From Xanthocytophaga agilis (lineage in GTDB: Bacteria > Bacteroidota > Bacteroidia > Cytophagales > 172606-1): a stretch of DNA of 64,000 nt. Below the pieces are notes generated by a model. The model saw only the letters and a program-made list of their open reading frames with translations, was not told where the DNA came from and did not search any database. The stretch is from positions 62,001-126,000 of the forward strand of contig NZ_JASJOU010000013.1 in assembly GCF_030068605.1 (NCBI RefSeq), in the 5' to 3' direction. The position numbers and the translations under genes are program-made. Shown one piece after another: positions 31,123 to 40,131 of this stretch; the first letter of the stretch is position 1, and each line of letters begins with the position of its first letter.

Positions 31123-34077
31123 TTATTTGCTTTCTACTATCATCAGGCTTCTCTCCGGACAAAACTCCCAGCTTTCAAACTGATGAATAAACTCGGCTGT
31201 TTTCTGTGCAAAACCATCCTTATTTGTCTGTCCAGAGAATTGGATGCCCAGAAAAGTCTGAGCTGTTATTTGTGTCTTTACAAATCCGGGATAAGGCCGA
31301 ATAAATAGTCCTACCTCCTCCAGTGAAATAATGAGTCCCACTATATGTCCCTCGATCCATCCACAACACAATTCCAGTTCTTCCTCAGTCTGGCAAGCCA
31401 GTTTCAGTATCAGTATATTATCTTCAGATATAGCCTGCTCTGCAAATACATCTGTCCAGTTTGATTGAATCCGTTTATATGCATGGCTCAGCTCTGTCTT
31501 TAGAATATGGAAAGTGGATGTTGTAACATTTCTAGCACTGTTAAACACCGGTTTAACCACTGTGACAATGGGCATCTGATCACGTTTTCCCCGAATCCGA
31601 AAGTTTTTGCTCTCCTCAGTAATACCTATTGGAATCCGCCAGTCATGCTGACTCACCACCTGAAAGAAATGCATCAACAAAGTTTCTGCATCTCGCCTGC
31701 CCTTCTTTGGCTGATAGGTTTTACAACTCCAGAGCGCTAGTACTGTCCAGGAAAAACTCCCCAAGTATCCCCATCCATTTCCCTGTATCTTTCGTTTCTT
31801 AGCCCAAAGCTTAACAGCCCGAACCAATAATCGAAATTCTTCCAGCGAAACATACTTCTGTGCTTCTTCCAGTATCCGATCAGCTTCCAGACATCCACTC
31901 ACAGCCTGCCAGCTTACAGAATCAAAGTCATACATCCGATCTTCTGTAATTTGTGCCGGAATCACAGGAAAAAGCCTGTAGTTGGCACAAAGCAGATCAA
32001 TCTGTTGTCCTTCTATACTCAATCTGAGTGCAGGTATCTGTACATCAGTAGCAAAACGGGCCTTTTGGTAAATACCCTCCAGCTGAATTTGTACGTTTTG
32101 CAGAAAATCCGCCTGTGAAATACCTTCCGGAATCAGACAAACCACATCCTTATCACTTGTTATAGTCTGAACACCCAACCGTGCTGAACCTAATGTATAC
32201 AGCGGTGTATGCTGGCCAATAACATCACTGCAAGCCTGTTCTATTATAGACAAAACTACTTGTTGCTGTTCTTTCTGGTGACTTGCAGGCAATGGTAATG
32301 ACTGTTCAATAAAACCCGCCAAGCTTGAGTCTGAAACCTGTTCAATCTGTCCACTTTCCAAATAAATACGATAACGTACAGAAAACGGATTGTTTCCCTT
32401 CCGACTAATCAAAGCAACCTGAGAAACCAGAAAAGATACAGGCTCCCATTCGGGTAATACTTTTTGTGCCTGTTGTTCATTGGCAAACTGCCCCACACTC
32501 AGATGTGGTGTAAAACCTGTTGCACGACTTGTCTGTTCAGTACATTGAGGAAACAATTCCTGTAATGCACTTTGTAATTCCTGCCATTGTCCTGCTGTTT
32601 CCGTTTCAGGTTTTAACCACGCAGTGATATTATTCCGGTGAGTAAACGTTTCATACCCTGTTAGCGTTACTTCAAATGGTCTGAGTCTGGCTAGCTTTTC
32701 GGCTAGTAAAGCAGTGGACGAGCCAAAATATTCATCTGGAATAAACCCATACATTAGCGTAATATGTGGCATCCATCGTGCTACTTTGCTATCATATTGC
32801 TTGCGAATAGCCTGAATAGGTCCCCACAAACTTTCCGGAGGTATGGCCACTATAGCACTCTGATAGGTAGGCTGTAGTGTAGTCAAAGTATCGTTATCCA
32901 GTTGCACAGATTCTTTCTGGAAAGCCAGTGTAGCACATATCCCAAAATGATCCGAAGGGTATAATTGTCCTTCCGTCCCTTCAACAGGCTTGTTACCAAA
33001 TAATTCTACCTGTTCTGCAATCCATTGTCGGGTAACTGAACGAATCAGAATACGATCTAACCGACCTGGATAACCCGAAAGCGTATTACTGGCTGCCAAT
33101 GGATTTACAGCAGGATCAAATGTATATCCTGGCTGATCAGGATAAAGCTGATGCCAGCAATCTTTCCATTCTTTTTGCAAGAGAGGTTCCACTATTTCTT
33201 CTCTGGCATTAAAGTCACCTGCTATTACAGTTGCTCCTGACAATGTATATAAATAATCACGGACCACTGAAATCTGTTGTGTACGGATCTTCTCCGCATC
33301 CACTGCCCGATTACTGGTCAAATGCACTACTGCTATGTGCATGCTGTTCTCTCCCAACTGCAATGATCCTACCAAACATCCTTTATGAGATGAAAAGGAA
33401 TGTGATGCGAGCGAAAAAGGAAACACAGATAACAATAGCAATCCTTGTTCTACAACAAATGTTTCCCCAATAGCTGATACATACATCTTCTGCACCCAGG
33501 ATTGTTCCAATAGCTTACTCAACAACTCCAGAGTAACTTCCTGAAGACAAATAATCTCCGCTTCACATCTCTGTAATTGTTCTATAACAGCAGGTATACG
33601 TTTGTGTATAGTTGTATCTTCACCATCAAACCGATTGGTCAATACGTTATACGTAGAAATCCGCAACTTTTTTGAATTACCAGCTTCTGATTTCTCTGAT
33701 ACTACCTGCCACTTTCCATTTCTATATCCATATACAGGAACAGGTTTAAAAATAACTACGGGAGCATTTACTGTTTCAGGTTCACTATTCCAAACAGCCT
33801 CAGGCAACTGATCACCTGTAAACAAATCGATACGTTGCTCCCGATCCCATACCACTACCTCACCACACCGGACATACCGGATACGATGCCAGGGAATTTC
33901 TCCGTTTTCATCCCATTCCAGCAATGGTTTCTCTCTCAATCCACTGACAGACATGCGATCCAGAAAACCGATCACAAACACCTGTGGATTCAGACGAGGG
34001 TCCCATAGAATACGATGTATAATCTCGTGACTGGTAATAAACTTTTCTTTGGGATCGTCTTTTTTCTTTGTTTTCAT
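31123..34077 (-). CDS. Four-domain RNA-processing fusion (MJ1316/DUF504, EEP, 2H, PAP-like)
   Basis: 984 residues. (1) MJ1316/DUF504 domain, about 10-85 (WDPRLNPQVFVIGFLDR, PWHRIRYVRCGEVVVWDR), proposed to recognise RNA cyclic phosphate ends. (2) Endonuclease/exonuclease/phosphatase domain, about 138-385, with N144, E180 (CLQEV), GDFN 287-290, D341 and S375-D-H377. (3) 2H phosphoesterase, about 405-575, with H438-x-T440 and H525-x-S527. (4) Eukaryotic-type poly(A) polymerase-like nucleotidyltransferase, about 590-870, with GSARLGV, Asp642/Asp644 and Asp694, then a PAP central domain with YLGSFSWTVLALW. All active-site sets are complete. It lies between an RNA ligase gene (3 bp upstream) and the small protein. 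It probably trims, opens cyclic ends on, and extends damaged RNA. Confidence 0.88.
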   Translation of the reverse strand: MKTKKKDDPKEKFITSHEIIHRILWDPRLNPQVFVIGFLDRMSVSGLREKPLLEWDENGEIPWHRIRYVRCGEVVVWDREQRIDLFTGDQLPEAVWNSEPETVNAPVVIFKPVPVYGYRNGKWQVVSEKSEAGNSKKLRISTYNVLTNRFDGEDTTIHKRIPAVIEQLQRCEAEIICLQEVTLELLSKLLEQSWVQKMYVSAIGETFVVEQGLLLLSVFPFSLASHSFSSHKGCLVGSLQLGENSMHIAVVHLTSNRAVDAEKIRTQQISVVRDYLYTLSGATVIAGDFNAREEIVEPLLQKEWKDCWHQLYPDQPGYTFDPAVNPLAASNTLSGYPGRLDRILIRSVTRQWIAEQVELFGNKPVEGTEGQLYPSDHFGICATLAFQKESVQLDNDTLTTLQPTYQSAIVAIPPESLWGPIQAIRKQYDSKVARWMPHITLMYGFIPDEYFGSSTALLAEKLARLRPFEVTLTGYETFTHRNNITAWLKPETETAGQWQELQSALQELFPQCTEQTSRATGFTPHLSVGQFANEQQAQKVLPEWEPVSFLVSQVALISRKGNNPFSVRYRIYLESGQIEQVSDSSLAGFIEQSLPLPASHQKEQQQVVLSIIEQACSDVIGQHTPLYTLGSARLGVQTITSDKDVVCLIPEGISQADFLQNVQIQLEGIYQKARFATDVQIPALRLSIEGQQIDLLCANYRLFPVIPAQITEDRMYDFDSVSWQAVSGCLEADRILEEAQKYVSLEEFRLLVRAVKLWAKKRKIQGNGWGYLGSFSWTVLALWSCKTYQPKKGRRDAETLLMHFFQVVSQHDWRIPIGITEESKNFRIRGKRDQMPIVTVVKPVFNSARNVTTSTFHILKTELSHAYKRIQSNWTDVFAEQAISEDNILILKLACQTEEELELCCGWIEGHIVGLIISLEEVGLFIRPYPGFVKTQITAQTFLGIQFSGQTNKDGFAQKTAEFIHQFESWEFCPERSLMIVESK

Positions 34078-34080
34078 ATC

Positions 34081-35124
34081 TTATCCTTTCTCTCTCAAAA
34101 ACTCTTTTATGGTTTCTTCCATGGCTGCATGAATATGCCTTTCGATCATTTCTTTTTCCATTTGAGTAAGCTTATTCAGTGACTTACGAAAGTTTGTCTC
34201 AATTTCGTACTGTATATCTTCCCGAAAATACTGGCTCAATTGTGCTATTTTGTGGCTATCAGAAGCCTTAACCCGGCCAATTTTTGAAACAGCATTCGAC
34301 ACACGATTAGCATTAACCAATCGTAAAATATCCCTTATCAGGCGGGTAGTTTTACCTTTAGGCTCAAAAGCATTCCATTTTTCAGACTGATGAAACTGCA
34401 CTTCTGAAAACTCCCGAATCTTCATTTTCAATACAGGACGGAATATTTCCTTAGGAGTAGTCAATACGAATGAAACCCGTGGCTTAATCACCACTCCTTC
34501 TGCCAGATTAGGAAAAGGCAATCGGGGGAGATTCAGCTTTGCAGGAAGTGTGCTTTCAAAATGGATATTAAAATGCAAAGCTTCTTCATAACTCCCAATC
34601 AAAAGTGCCTCTGCATATATCAAACCTACCTGATTACACAAGGAAGCCATAGTATCATAATCCAAGTATTTTTTAGCCACATCAGAAGTCTCATTCTGTA
34701 TAGCAATATCAAAGATGCAAAACTCAATATTGGGTGAATAGTATATACCGGATTGTACCAGATCTACCAAAGGATTAGGCTCAATATCCGGATGTGGATA
34801 CCCACCTCCACAAAGTTCGCCATACAACAAGGCAGTTTCTTCTGCTTTGAGTAGTCCTTTCTTCTGCAAAAGATCCTGTATCTCCAGAAACTTTCCTTCC
34901 AAAGTCGCTACAAGATCTTGATATCCGAAGAAATCATCCTCAGGCAAAAGGATTTCCTTTCGTTTTGCATACTGTATTTCCTGTGCAGTGAGTACTACAC
35001 AGAAATTTGCGCCATGCAATTTCTCTGTAACTACCCATTCTGCCTTTTGTATCTGTCTGTAGTGTTCCTGAGTCAGCCCTCGATTCAGTAAACCTTCTTC
35101 TATTTTTTCGTATGATGTAAACAC
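34081..35124 (-). CDS. RNA ligase, Rnl2-like (K-x-H-G active site)
   Basis: 347 residues of the covalent nucleotidyltransferase superfamily. The AMP-accepting lysine is Lys35 in TEKLHGANF, the same register as T4 Rnl2 (334 residues). Motif III FCIFDIAI, motif IV AEGVVIKP and motif V VLKMKI follow in order. The C-terminal 90 residues (KVRRLIRDILRLVNANRVSN region) match the Rnl2-type helical domain. It seals 3'-OH/5'-phosphate RNA ends. The second ligase is 40 bp upstream and the four-domain fusion 3 bp downstream. Confidence 0.9.
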   Translation of the reverse strand: MFTSYEKIEEGLLNRGLTQEHYRQIQKAEWVVTEKLHGANFCVVLTAQEIQYAKRKEILLPEDDFFGYQDLVATLEGKFLEIQDLLQKKGLLKAEETALLYGELCGGGYPHPDIEPNPLVDLVQSGIYYSPNIEFCIFDIAIQNETSDVAKKYLDYDTMASLCNQVGLIYAEALLIGSYEEALHFNIHFESTLPAKLNLPRLPFPNLAEGVVIKPRVSFVLTTPKEIFRPVLKMKIREFSEVQFHQSEKWNAFEPKGKTTRLIRDILRLVNANRVSNAVSKIGRVKASDSHKIAQLSQYFREDIQYEIETNFRKSLNKLTQMEKEMIERHIHAAMEETIKEFLREKG

Positions 35125-35164
35125 AAATCTCTTATTTAGTCATGGGTTAAACCAATCCTGGCAA

Positions 35165-35953
35165 TCATTCAAACAGATTAACACCTTCTGCCAGTCGGTT
35201 AGGAATAATAGGACGGTCCAGCCAGTGTGTTTCTGAATCCAGAATGCTGGTCAGAAAATCGGCTCGTACAAACTTAAACCGGTCTTCAACAATCTGCTCG
35301 TTCTCCTGTTTGATATACAAACCTTCCATCACAGGACTTGGATTGGTTTCCTTTGCTGCAATGTCATATCGTAACCCCAGCTTTTCACAATCTGATTTCA
35401 AACATTCCATATGATGGTCGTTGATAAAATGAGAATGTGTAATAAAATCGTAAAACTGTTCTTTACGAGTCAGAGGACCTTCAAACAATATCTTCACAGA
35501 TTTCATAAAAGGCATAAACTCCAGTATATCACGACGTTGGAACGTACTCAGAAATACATCTTTTACCTTATCATAAATATCAAATTCCAGAAAGTAATGA
35601 GGCAGATCTGTATAGTATACTGTGTGTTTAGCATACATCCATTCACCATAAATAATATACTCATCTCCAATTACATCCCACATTTGTGGAGCATAGGTAT
35701 TTGCCCAGGTTTTCAGTAAATCAAAATGACGTTCCCGATAACCTCCGGTTAGGTAGTGTCCACGACTTTGTAACAACAGTTCGCCACGTTCTGAAAAGCT
35801 AATTCCGGCATTTGCACCATCCATCTTTTCTTCGATAACCAGAAACTTGCCCTTTATTTCTTCAAAAGGTACACTTTTCAGATCTTCGTCACCTTTTTGC
35901 AATCTTGATCCCTCAATATGGCGTGTACGAGGATATTTTTTTATAGTAATCAT
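35165..35953 (-). CDS. RNA ligase family protein (K-x-D-G active site)
   Basis: 262 residues, a second, distinct RNA/DNA ligase-fold enzyme. The nucleotidyl Lys43 is in EEKMDGANAGIS. Motifs: YIIYGEWMYAKHT, FLEFDIYDK (III), MEGLYIKQE (IV) and DRFKFVRADF (V). It is first gene of the operon, and the promoter should lie in the 36.0-36.2 kb region, which contains four hairpins. Two ligases with different active-site sequences in one operon suggest different substrates, such as nicked duplex versus cleaved anticodon-loop RNA (inference). Confidence 0.88.
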   Translation of the reverse strand: MITIKKYPRTRHIEGSRLQKGDEDLKSVPFEEIKGKFLVIEEKMDGANAGISFSERGELLLQSRGHYLTGGYRERHFDLLKTWANTYAPQMWDVIGDEYIIYGEWMYAKHTVYYTDLPHYFLEFDIYDKVKDVFLSTFQRRDILEFMPFMKSVKILFEGPLTRKEQFYDFITHSHFINDHHMECLKSDCEKLGLRYDIAAKETNPSPVMEGLYIKQENEQIVEDRFKFVRADFLTSILDSETHWLDRPIIPNRLAEGVNLFE

Positions 35954-36008
35954 ATGTAATCAGTTATAGATAGCCTATCCAGAAAAGATCCTGTATAGTC
36001 ACAAGTAG

Positions 36009-36152
36009 CTGTTACGTTCACTAACAGTCAACAATCAGACACTATACACGTATCCTTCCTGATTGGCTCAGGTAGTTTTTAAAATAAGAAAATAGGCAAT
36101 AGAATAATTAAGAAGATCTATTTGGGAGATCTTCCTGCCTGAGGATCAGGCA
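36009..36152. ncRNA. Candidate structured RNA: four consecutive hairpins upstream of the RNA-repair operon
   Basis: Perfect stems in order: CTGTTA/TAACAG with 7-nt loop (36009-36027); CCTGA/TCAGG with 5-nt loop (36058-36072); GAAGATCT/AGATCTTC with 7-nt loop (36112-36134); TGCCTGA/TCAGGCA with 3-nt loop (36136-36152). The TCAGG arm of the second could also pair with the CCTGA arm of the fourth. The region is 55-200 bp before the first ligase start and is non-coding. It may be the operon leader (minus strand), a separate small RNA, or a set of operators. Strand unknown. Confidence 0.4.
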
Positions 36153-36465
36153 AGAGGGGTAGTATGTAGATTACAAGACACGCACTGTTTAAAAGGCGGA
36201 ACAAAAGTCTGTTATATATTAATTCAACTTTCTATGAAAGGTAACCATAAATAAACCACGTTTTTTTCAATCAGAGATAGATAGATTGTTTTCTATTACC
36301 TTATTTATCAAAACAAATTCTGCCTCAATAGGATTTCTCATAAAATAACTATCTACTATTCCAATTAAGCACAAAAAAATAAGGTTGTTTATACAAATTT
36401 ACATTTTAATTTATTTTTTTTGTTCATTAGCCAACTTAACTATCTTATCCTCTTAACCAATCCTC

Positions 36466-37155
36466 ATGAATAAAGCAGTTCTTATTACTGGTGCCGCAGG
36501 CAATCTGGGTAGTGCCGTTACTGAAAGGTTTTTAACAGAAGGTTATCAGGTGATCGCTGTAGTAGAGCCCCGGACACGTCATCATTTTCCAGAAAATCCT
36601 AATCTAACTGTAAAGGAGGCAAATCTTTTTGATGAAGATGCTGCTCGCATAGTAGTTCAACAAACATACGATCAATACCCTTCACTTCAGGCAGCGGTAC
36701 TTCTTGTAGGTGGTTTTTCGATGGGAAATCTGGTCCGAACCAGTTACCATGAAGTAGAACAAATGTTTGAGTTAAATTTTAAGTCAACCTATAATGTAGC
36801 TCGTCCTCTGTTTTTACGTATGCAGTCACATGGCAATGGAGGACGCATGGTACTGATTGGAGCACGTCCTGCGCTGGAATCTGAGGCAGGTGCAGATCTG
36901 ATAGGATATTCTCTTTCCAAATCGTTGATTTTTAAACTGGCAGAACTCCTCAATGTAGCAGGTAAAGAGAAGAATATTGTCACTTCAGTAGTAGTTCCCA
37001 GTATCATAGATACCCCAACTAACCGGGCTTCTATGCCCAATGCAGATTTCTCAGCATGGGTAAAGCCAGAAGAGCTTGCAGAAAAAATAGAAAACGCCTG
37101 TCATATTGACACGCGTCCAGAAGAAACTGTTATAAAAGTCTATGGTAAGTTATAA
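36466..37155 (+). CDS. SDR-family oxidoreductase
   Basis: 229 residues of a classical SDR. The Rossmann motif is ITGAAGNLGSAV; there is a catalytic Tyr-Lys pair in GYSLSKSLIFKL and a Ser-containing strand RMVLIGARPAL. The small size and C-terminal KPEELAEKIENACHI fit the family; the substrate is unknown. Transcription is away from the RNA-repair operon across a 510-bp gap, so their control regions are adjacent. It is closed by the hairpin at 37158. Confidence 0.9.
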   Translation: MNKAVLITGAAGNLGSAVTERFLTEGYQVIAVVEPRTRHHFPENPNLTVKEANLFDEDAARIVVQQTYDQYPSLQAAVLLVGGFSMGNLVRTSYHEVEQMFELNFKSTYNVARPLFLRMQSHGNGGRMVLIGARPALESEAGADLIGYSLSKSLIFKLAELLNVAGKEKNIVTSVVVPSIIDTPTNRASMPNADFSAWVKPEELAEKIENACHIDTRPEETVIKVYGKL

Positions 37156-37157
37156 TA

Positions 37158-37188
37158 TCACAGTACAGATACAAGTTCTGTACTGTGA
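37158..37188. terminator. Hairpin between convergent genes
   Basis: TCACAGTACAGA (37158-37169), loop TACAAGT, and the perfect complement 37177-37188. There is no T-run, so it is a likely but weak intrinsic terminator. Confidence 0.6.
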
Positions 37189-37192
37189 GTAG

Positions 37193-38326
37193 TTAATAAT
37201 TCTGATAATATTTACGTAGAGTACCTGTTGCCTGTGTATAGATAGGCTTGCAGAATTCAATAAATAAATCCTGAGGAGCAGGAGGTTGAGCTTCACGTAA
37301 CTGTGATAGCTTTACCTGCTTGTCAGTCAATGCACGTTCATCTCCTTTGTAGCTAGCCCATTCAGACTTCCAGATAAATTCACCAGGCATCTTTTCCTGG
37401 AACAATACACGTTTGGTGTGAGGGTCCATTACCTGTAGATCCATTAATCCACGAGAACTTATGGTTTTCTGAAACAATGTAAATTTAGCTTTTACCGTAC
37501 CATACACATTTTTGTTCCCCGCAGGCGTTTTAACCTGTCCCACAATCACACTATCCCGTGAAATCTCTTCTGTACTCTCTTTCATGTATACCTGTCCTAC
37601 CACAAAATCATCAAACTGCATACGTACCAGATGATCAGGATCACGTAAACCTACTTTTTGTGCTTCACCTGGTGTATAGAAACGAACAAACTCGTTCATT
37701 TTTTCACTCCCTACAAATTGATTGATCTTATTCTGGAAAAACTCATTACTCAGGCTATAAGCACGAGAATGAACTGGGATCTGTTCAAAAACTACTTTAA
37801 GAGTAGCCTCAAACTTGGCTTGCTGCATTCGTTGTTGTACATCTTTATAGTTAGGCACAAATTCTGAGGCTCTCAGAAAATGAAGGTAAGCTTCTTTTGC
37901 ACTCTCCCGGGTATTATCCCGATCAAAGGCAACCACACCCGCATTGTATCTCTCTGTAGCAGCCAATTGTTTGGCTTCACTAATCTCACTCAAATATGTG
38001 CGTGCATTAGGAACTTCTTCACGACAGGCAGGGCAGCGCTGAATCTCATTCGTTAACTGAGTCAATGTTTGATAGGAAGCAATGATCCCTTCATACTTAA
38101 AGGCTTCGTTTGAGTTTCGGAGATTGCTTATGCGGTTAGTATGATACTCCAATGTAAGAGGATATCCATCACGTAAGGTTTCGCGGGCTTTGCTATTATT
38201 TGGACTACTTCGTAACCGATTGATAGCCTTCATAATAGCCTCTTCATAATTTCCCTTTTGCAAGGCTTTCTTTCCTGATGAACAAGCCCCTGAGAGGATT
38301 AGTATTATCAGTAAAATTCTTTTCAT
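37193..38326 (-). CDS. Lipoprotein with TPR-like helices, function unknown
   Basis: 377 residues with a lipobox (LSGAC15). Residues 20-180 look like helical repeats (ALQKGNYEEAIMKAINRLRSSP; AYLHFLRASEFVPNYKDVQQ) with a CPAC pair in the middle. The second half is beta-rich (VYGTVKAKFTLFQKTISSRGLMDLQVMD) and ends ATGTLRKYYQNY. Similar proteins occur across Bacteroidota without assigned function. It is probably anchored in the outer or inner membrane facing the periplasm. No enzymatic motif is visible. Confidence 0.8.
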   Translation of the reverse strand: MKRILLIILILSGACSSGKKALQKGNYEEAIMKAINRLRSSPNNSKARETLRDGYPLTLEYHTNRISNLRNSNEAFKYEGIIASYQTLTQLTNEIQRCPACREEVPNARTYLSEISEAKQLAATERYNAGVVAFDRDNTRESAKEAYLHFLRASEFVPNYKDVQQRMQQAKFEATLKVVFEQIPVHSRAYSLSNEFFQNKINQFVGSEKMNEFVRFYTPGEAQKVGLRDPDHLVRMQFDDFVVGQVYMKESTEEISRDSVIVGQVKTPAGNKNVYGTVKAKFTLFQKTISSRGLMDLQVMDPHTKRVLFQEKMPGEFIWKSEWASYKGDERALTDKQVKLSQLREAQPPAPQDLFIEFCKPIYTQATGTLRKYYQNY

Positions 38327-38454
38327 AAACTTGGACGAGTGTAGTTTTAATACGAGGTGTCAGATACAATATTAATTAGTATCTTTCCTTTTATTAAGTA
38401 AATATCGTGCCATTTTTACCAGATGAAAGAAAATTGGCAAAAGAGTAATTTTAC

Positions 38455-38664
38455 TCACTCAGAAATTTTCTCGCTTTCCTGGCTGGAAAAAGAATTTAGT
38501 ATTTTATAGAGGACTCGGGAAAAGCCTGAAAACAACCAGACAATTCCTGTAAATATAAGAGAAAATGTTACCAGAAAGGGATAAAATAAGGCAAACAATA
38601 TGTTCCAGGCATATTTTAGCCATGTTGAGTTGGGATTTTGCTGTTCTTCCATAAAATAAGACAT
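38455..38664 (-). CDS. Small membrane protein, unknown
   Basis: 69 residues with two close hydrophobic segments (about 17-34 and 36-52; YAWNILFALFYPFLVTFSLI) and a Ser/Glu-rich tail. It has no recognised family. It is retained as a gene because the composition is membrane-like and not an antisense shadow. MEEQQNP at the fifth codon is an alternative start. Confidence 0.55.
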   Translation of the reverse strand: MSYFMEEQQNPNSTWLKYAWNILFALFYPFLVTFSLIFTGIVWLFSGFSRVLYKILNSFSSQESEKISE

Positions 38665-38772
38665 ATTGATCCAGAGGAGTGACTCACTATTTACTATCCG
38701 AAACCATTACTTCTGATCTAACATACATTTTCGTATCCACTGATCAATATGCAAATAGAGAAGCTGGAAAGG

Positions 38773-38820
38773 TTTGTTCAACAAGTTCGCATCAGGTTTA
38801 TTACGAACTCGTTGAACAAA
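38773..38820 (-). terminator. Hairpin after the LysM protein gene
   Basis: TTTGTTCAAC (38773-38782) and GTTGAACAAA (38811-38820) with an inner GTTCG/CGAAC pairing. It lies 19 bp beyond the stop of the LysM gene on the minus strand. The T-run is weak. Confidence 0.6.
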
Positions 38821-38838
38821 TTACATTTTAGTTACTTA

Positions 38839-40131
38839 TTATTGAGGCATATAAGACACCTGTACGCGAAAACGCTTGTCAACAGCAGCTAATCTTTCAT
38901 AGGCTTTCTTAGATAATTTTACGATTACCTTATCATTATCGCCAGTATCAGGAAGTTTACCTACTACTTTTACGAAAACACTCTGATCATTCATTTCGTT
39001 TCGTACCTGCATAATTGTGCCAACCGGAGCAGTTCTGTGAAGTGCAAGAAACAAATCGCTGCTTGCACCATCTGTAATTGCCTCAGCCATACCAGTTTCA
39101 ACTGTTTTTACATATCCGCTGTTATTAATCACCAATGGAGTTGCCTTTTCCGCTGCCTTTTCTTCTTCTTTGTTTCCAATACTATCCACAGATTTTCCAG
39201 TTGAAGCAGGTGTCGCCATAGCCGTTGCTGTTGGATCTATGGTTACAGGCTTACTTTCGGTACTTACAGGTGTAGTGACTGCAACCGTATTGGTTACAGG
39301 TGCAGGAGTTGTTGTGGAAACTATAGGAGCCGTCGTTTTTTTCTCTGGTACTTTTTCTATAATGGTTGTTTTTACAGTCTCGTGTGGTTTGGTTTCTGTA
39401 TGAGCAACAGTAGTAGCCGCCTGTGCATTTTCAGGCAAACTTACAACCAGCTCCTGTCCTATATCAATATTATCTGAACGCAAATCATTCCAATCTCTTA
39501 GATTATCCACTGTCACTTTATATTTGCGGGCAATACTATATAATCCTTCGCCATTGGCTACTGTATGTTTCTTACCACCAGCAGGCAGTGGAGCTTTCTC
39601 TTCGGTAGAAGCAGCAATAATGGCTGCCTTCTCAGCTTTTTCAGAAGCTTCGCCATTCCCTACAACCAGTTCCTGCCCAATGTGCAATTCATCAGAGGAT
39701 AAGTGGTTCCACTTACGAAGATTATCCACTGTCACTTTATATTTGCGGGCAATACTATATAATCCTTCGCCATTGGCTACTGTGTGTTTCTTACCATTTA
39801 TAATAACATCATTGTCTTTGAGAGCACTGGTTGTAACAGGTGTAGTGGATGTATTTACTGCAACAGAACCTGTATAAGGTATTTTTATAATTTCTCCTGA
39901 CCTCAATGCATCTTTCATTCCGGGGTTTTCACTTTTAATAGTGTTAACAGAAGAATGATAACGGCGAGCCAATGAAAAAAGGGTCTCACCTGACTCTACC
40001 TTATGTAAAACCAAGGTGCTTTTTCCTTTGCGTTCTACTCCAACTGAATCCTTTGGTATAGAAACAGACGCAAAAACAGATACATTTACGAATAGACAAG
40101 TAGAAAACAAAAAAAGGTGTTTAGATTTCAT
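38839..40131 (-). CDS. LysM-repeat protein with C-terminal RlpA-like barrel
   Basis: 430 residues. Signal peptide (ends SVFA), then three LysM peptidoglycan-binding modules: HKVESGETLFSLARRYHSSV (about 42-86), HTVANGEGLYSIARKYKV (about 116-160) and a near-identical third (about 188-232). A Thr/Pro/Val-rich linker (about 240-330) follows, then a C-terminal double-psi barrel similar to RlpA (about 335-430; TGMAEAITDGASSDLFLALHRTAPVGTIMQVRN). RlpA barrels are lytic transglycosylases or peptidoglycan binders, but the Bacteroidota LysM forms are not well characterised. It acts in the periplasmic cell wall. Modules 2 and 3 share a 77-bp DNA repeat. It overlaps the upstream gene by 11 bp. Confidence 0.88.
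   Translation of the reverse strand: MKSKHLFLFSTCLFVNVSVFASVSIPKDSVGVERKGKSTLVLHKVESGETLFSLARRYHSSVNTIKSENPGMKDALRSGEIIKIPYTGSVAVNTSTTPVTTSALKDNDVIINGKKHTVANGEGLYSIARKYKVTVDNLRKWNHLSSDELHIGQELVVGNGEASEKAEKAAIIAASTEEKAPLPAGGKKHTVANGEGLYSIARKYKVTVDNLRDWNDLRSDNIDIGQELVVSLPENAQAATTVAHTETKPHETVKTTIIEKVPEKKTTAPIVSTTTPAPVTNTVAVTTPVSTESKPVTIDPTATAMATPASTGKSVDSIGNKEEEKAAEKATPLVINNSGYVKTVETGMAEAITDGASSDLFLALHRTAPVGTIMQVRNEMNDQSVFVKVVGKLPDTGDNDKVIVKLSKKAYERLAAVDKRFRVQVSYMPQ
39501..39796. repeat. Recent internal duplication of a LysM module
   Basis: 39501-39577 and 39720-39796 (77 bp) differ at one position. They encode the VANGEGLYSIARKYKVTVDN part of LysM modules 2 and 3. Such identity implies recent duplication or gene conversion. 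Confidence 0.9.

Noticed and set aside
36009-36152. tRNA gene
   Set aside because: Two hairpins have 7-nt loops, but there is no acceptor stem, no CCA, no T-arm consensus and the stems are in series, not a cloverleaf.
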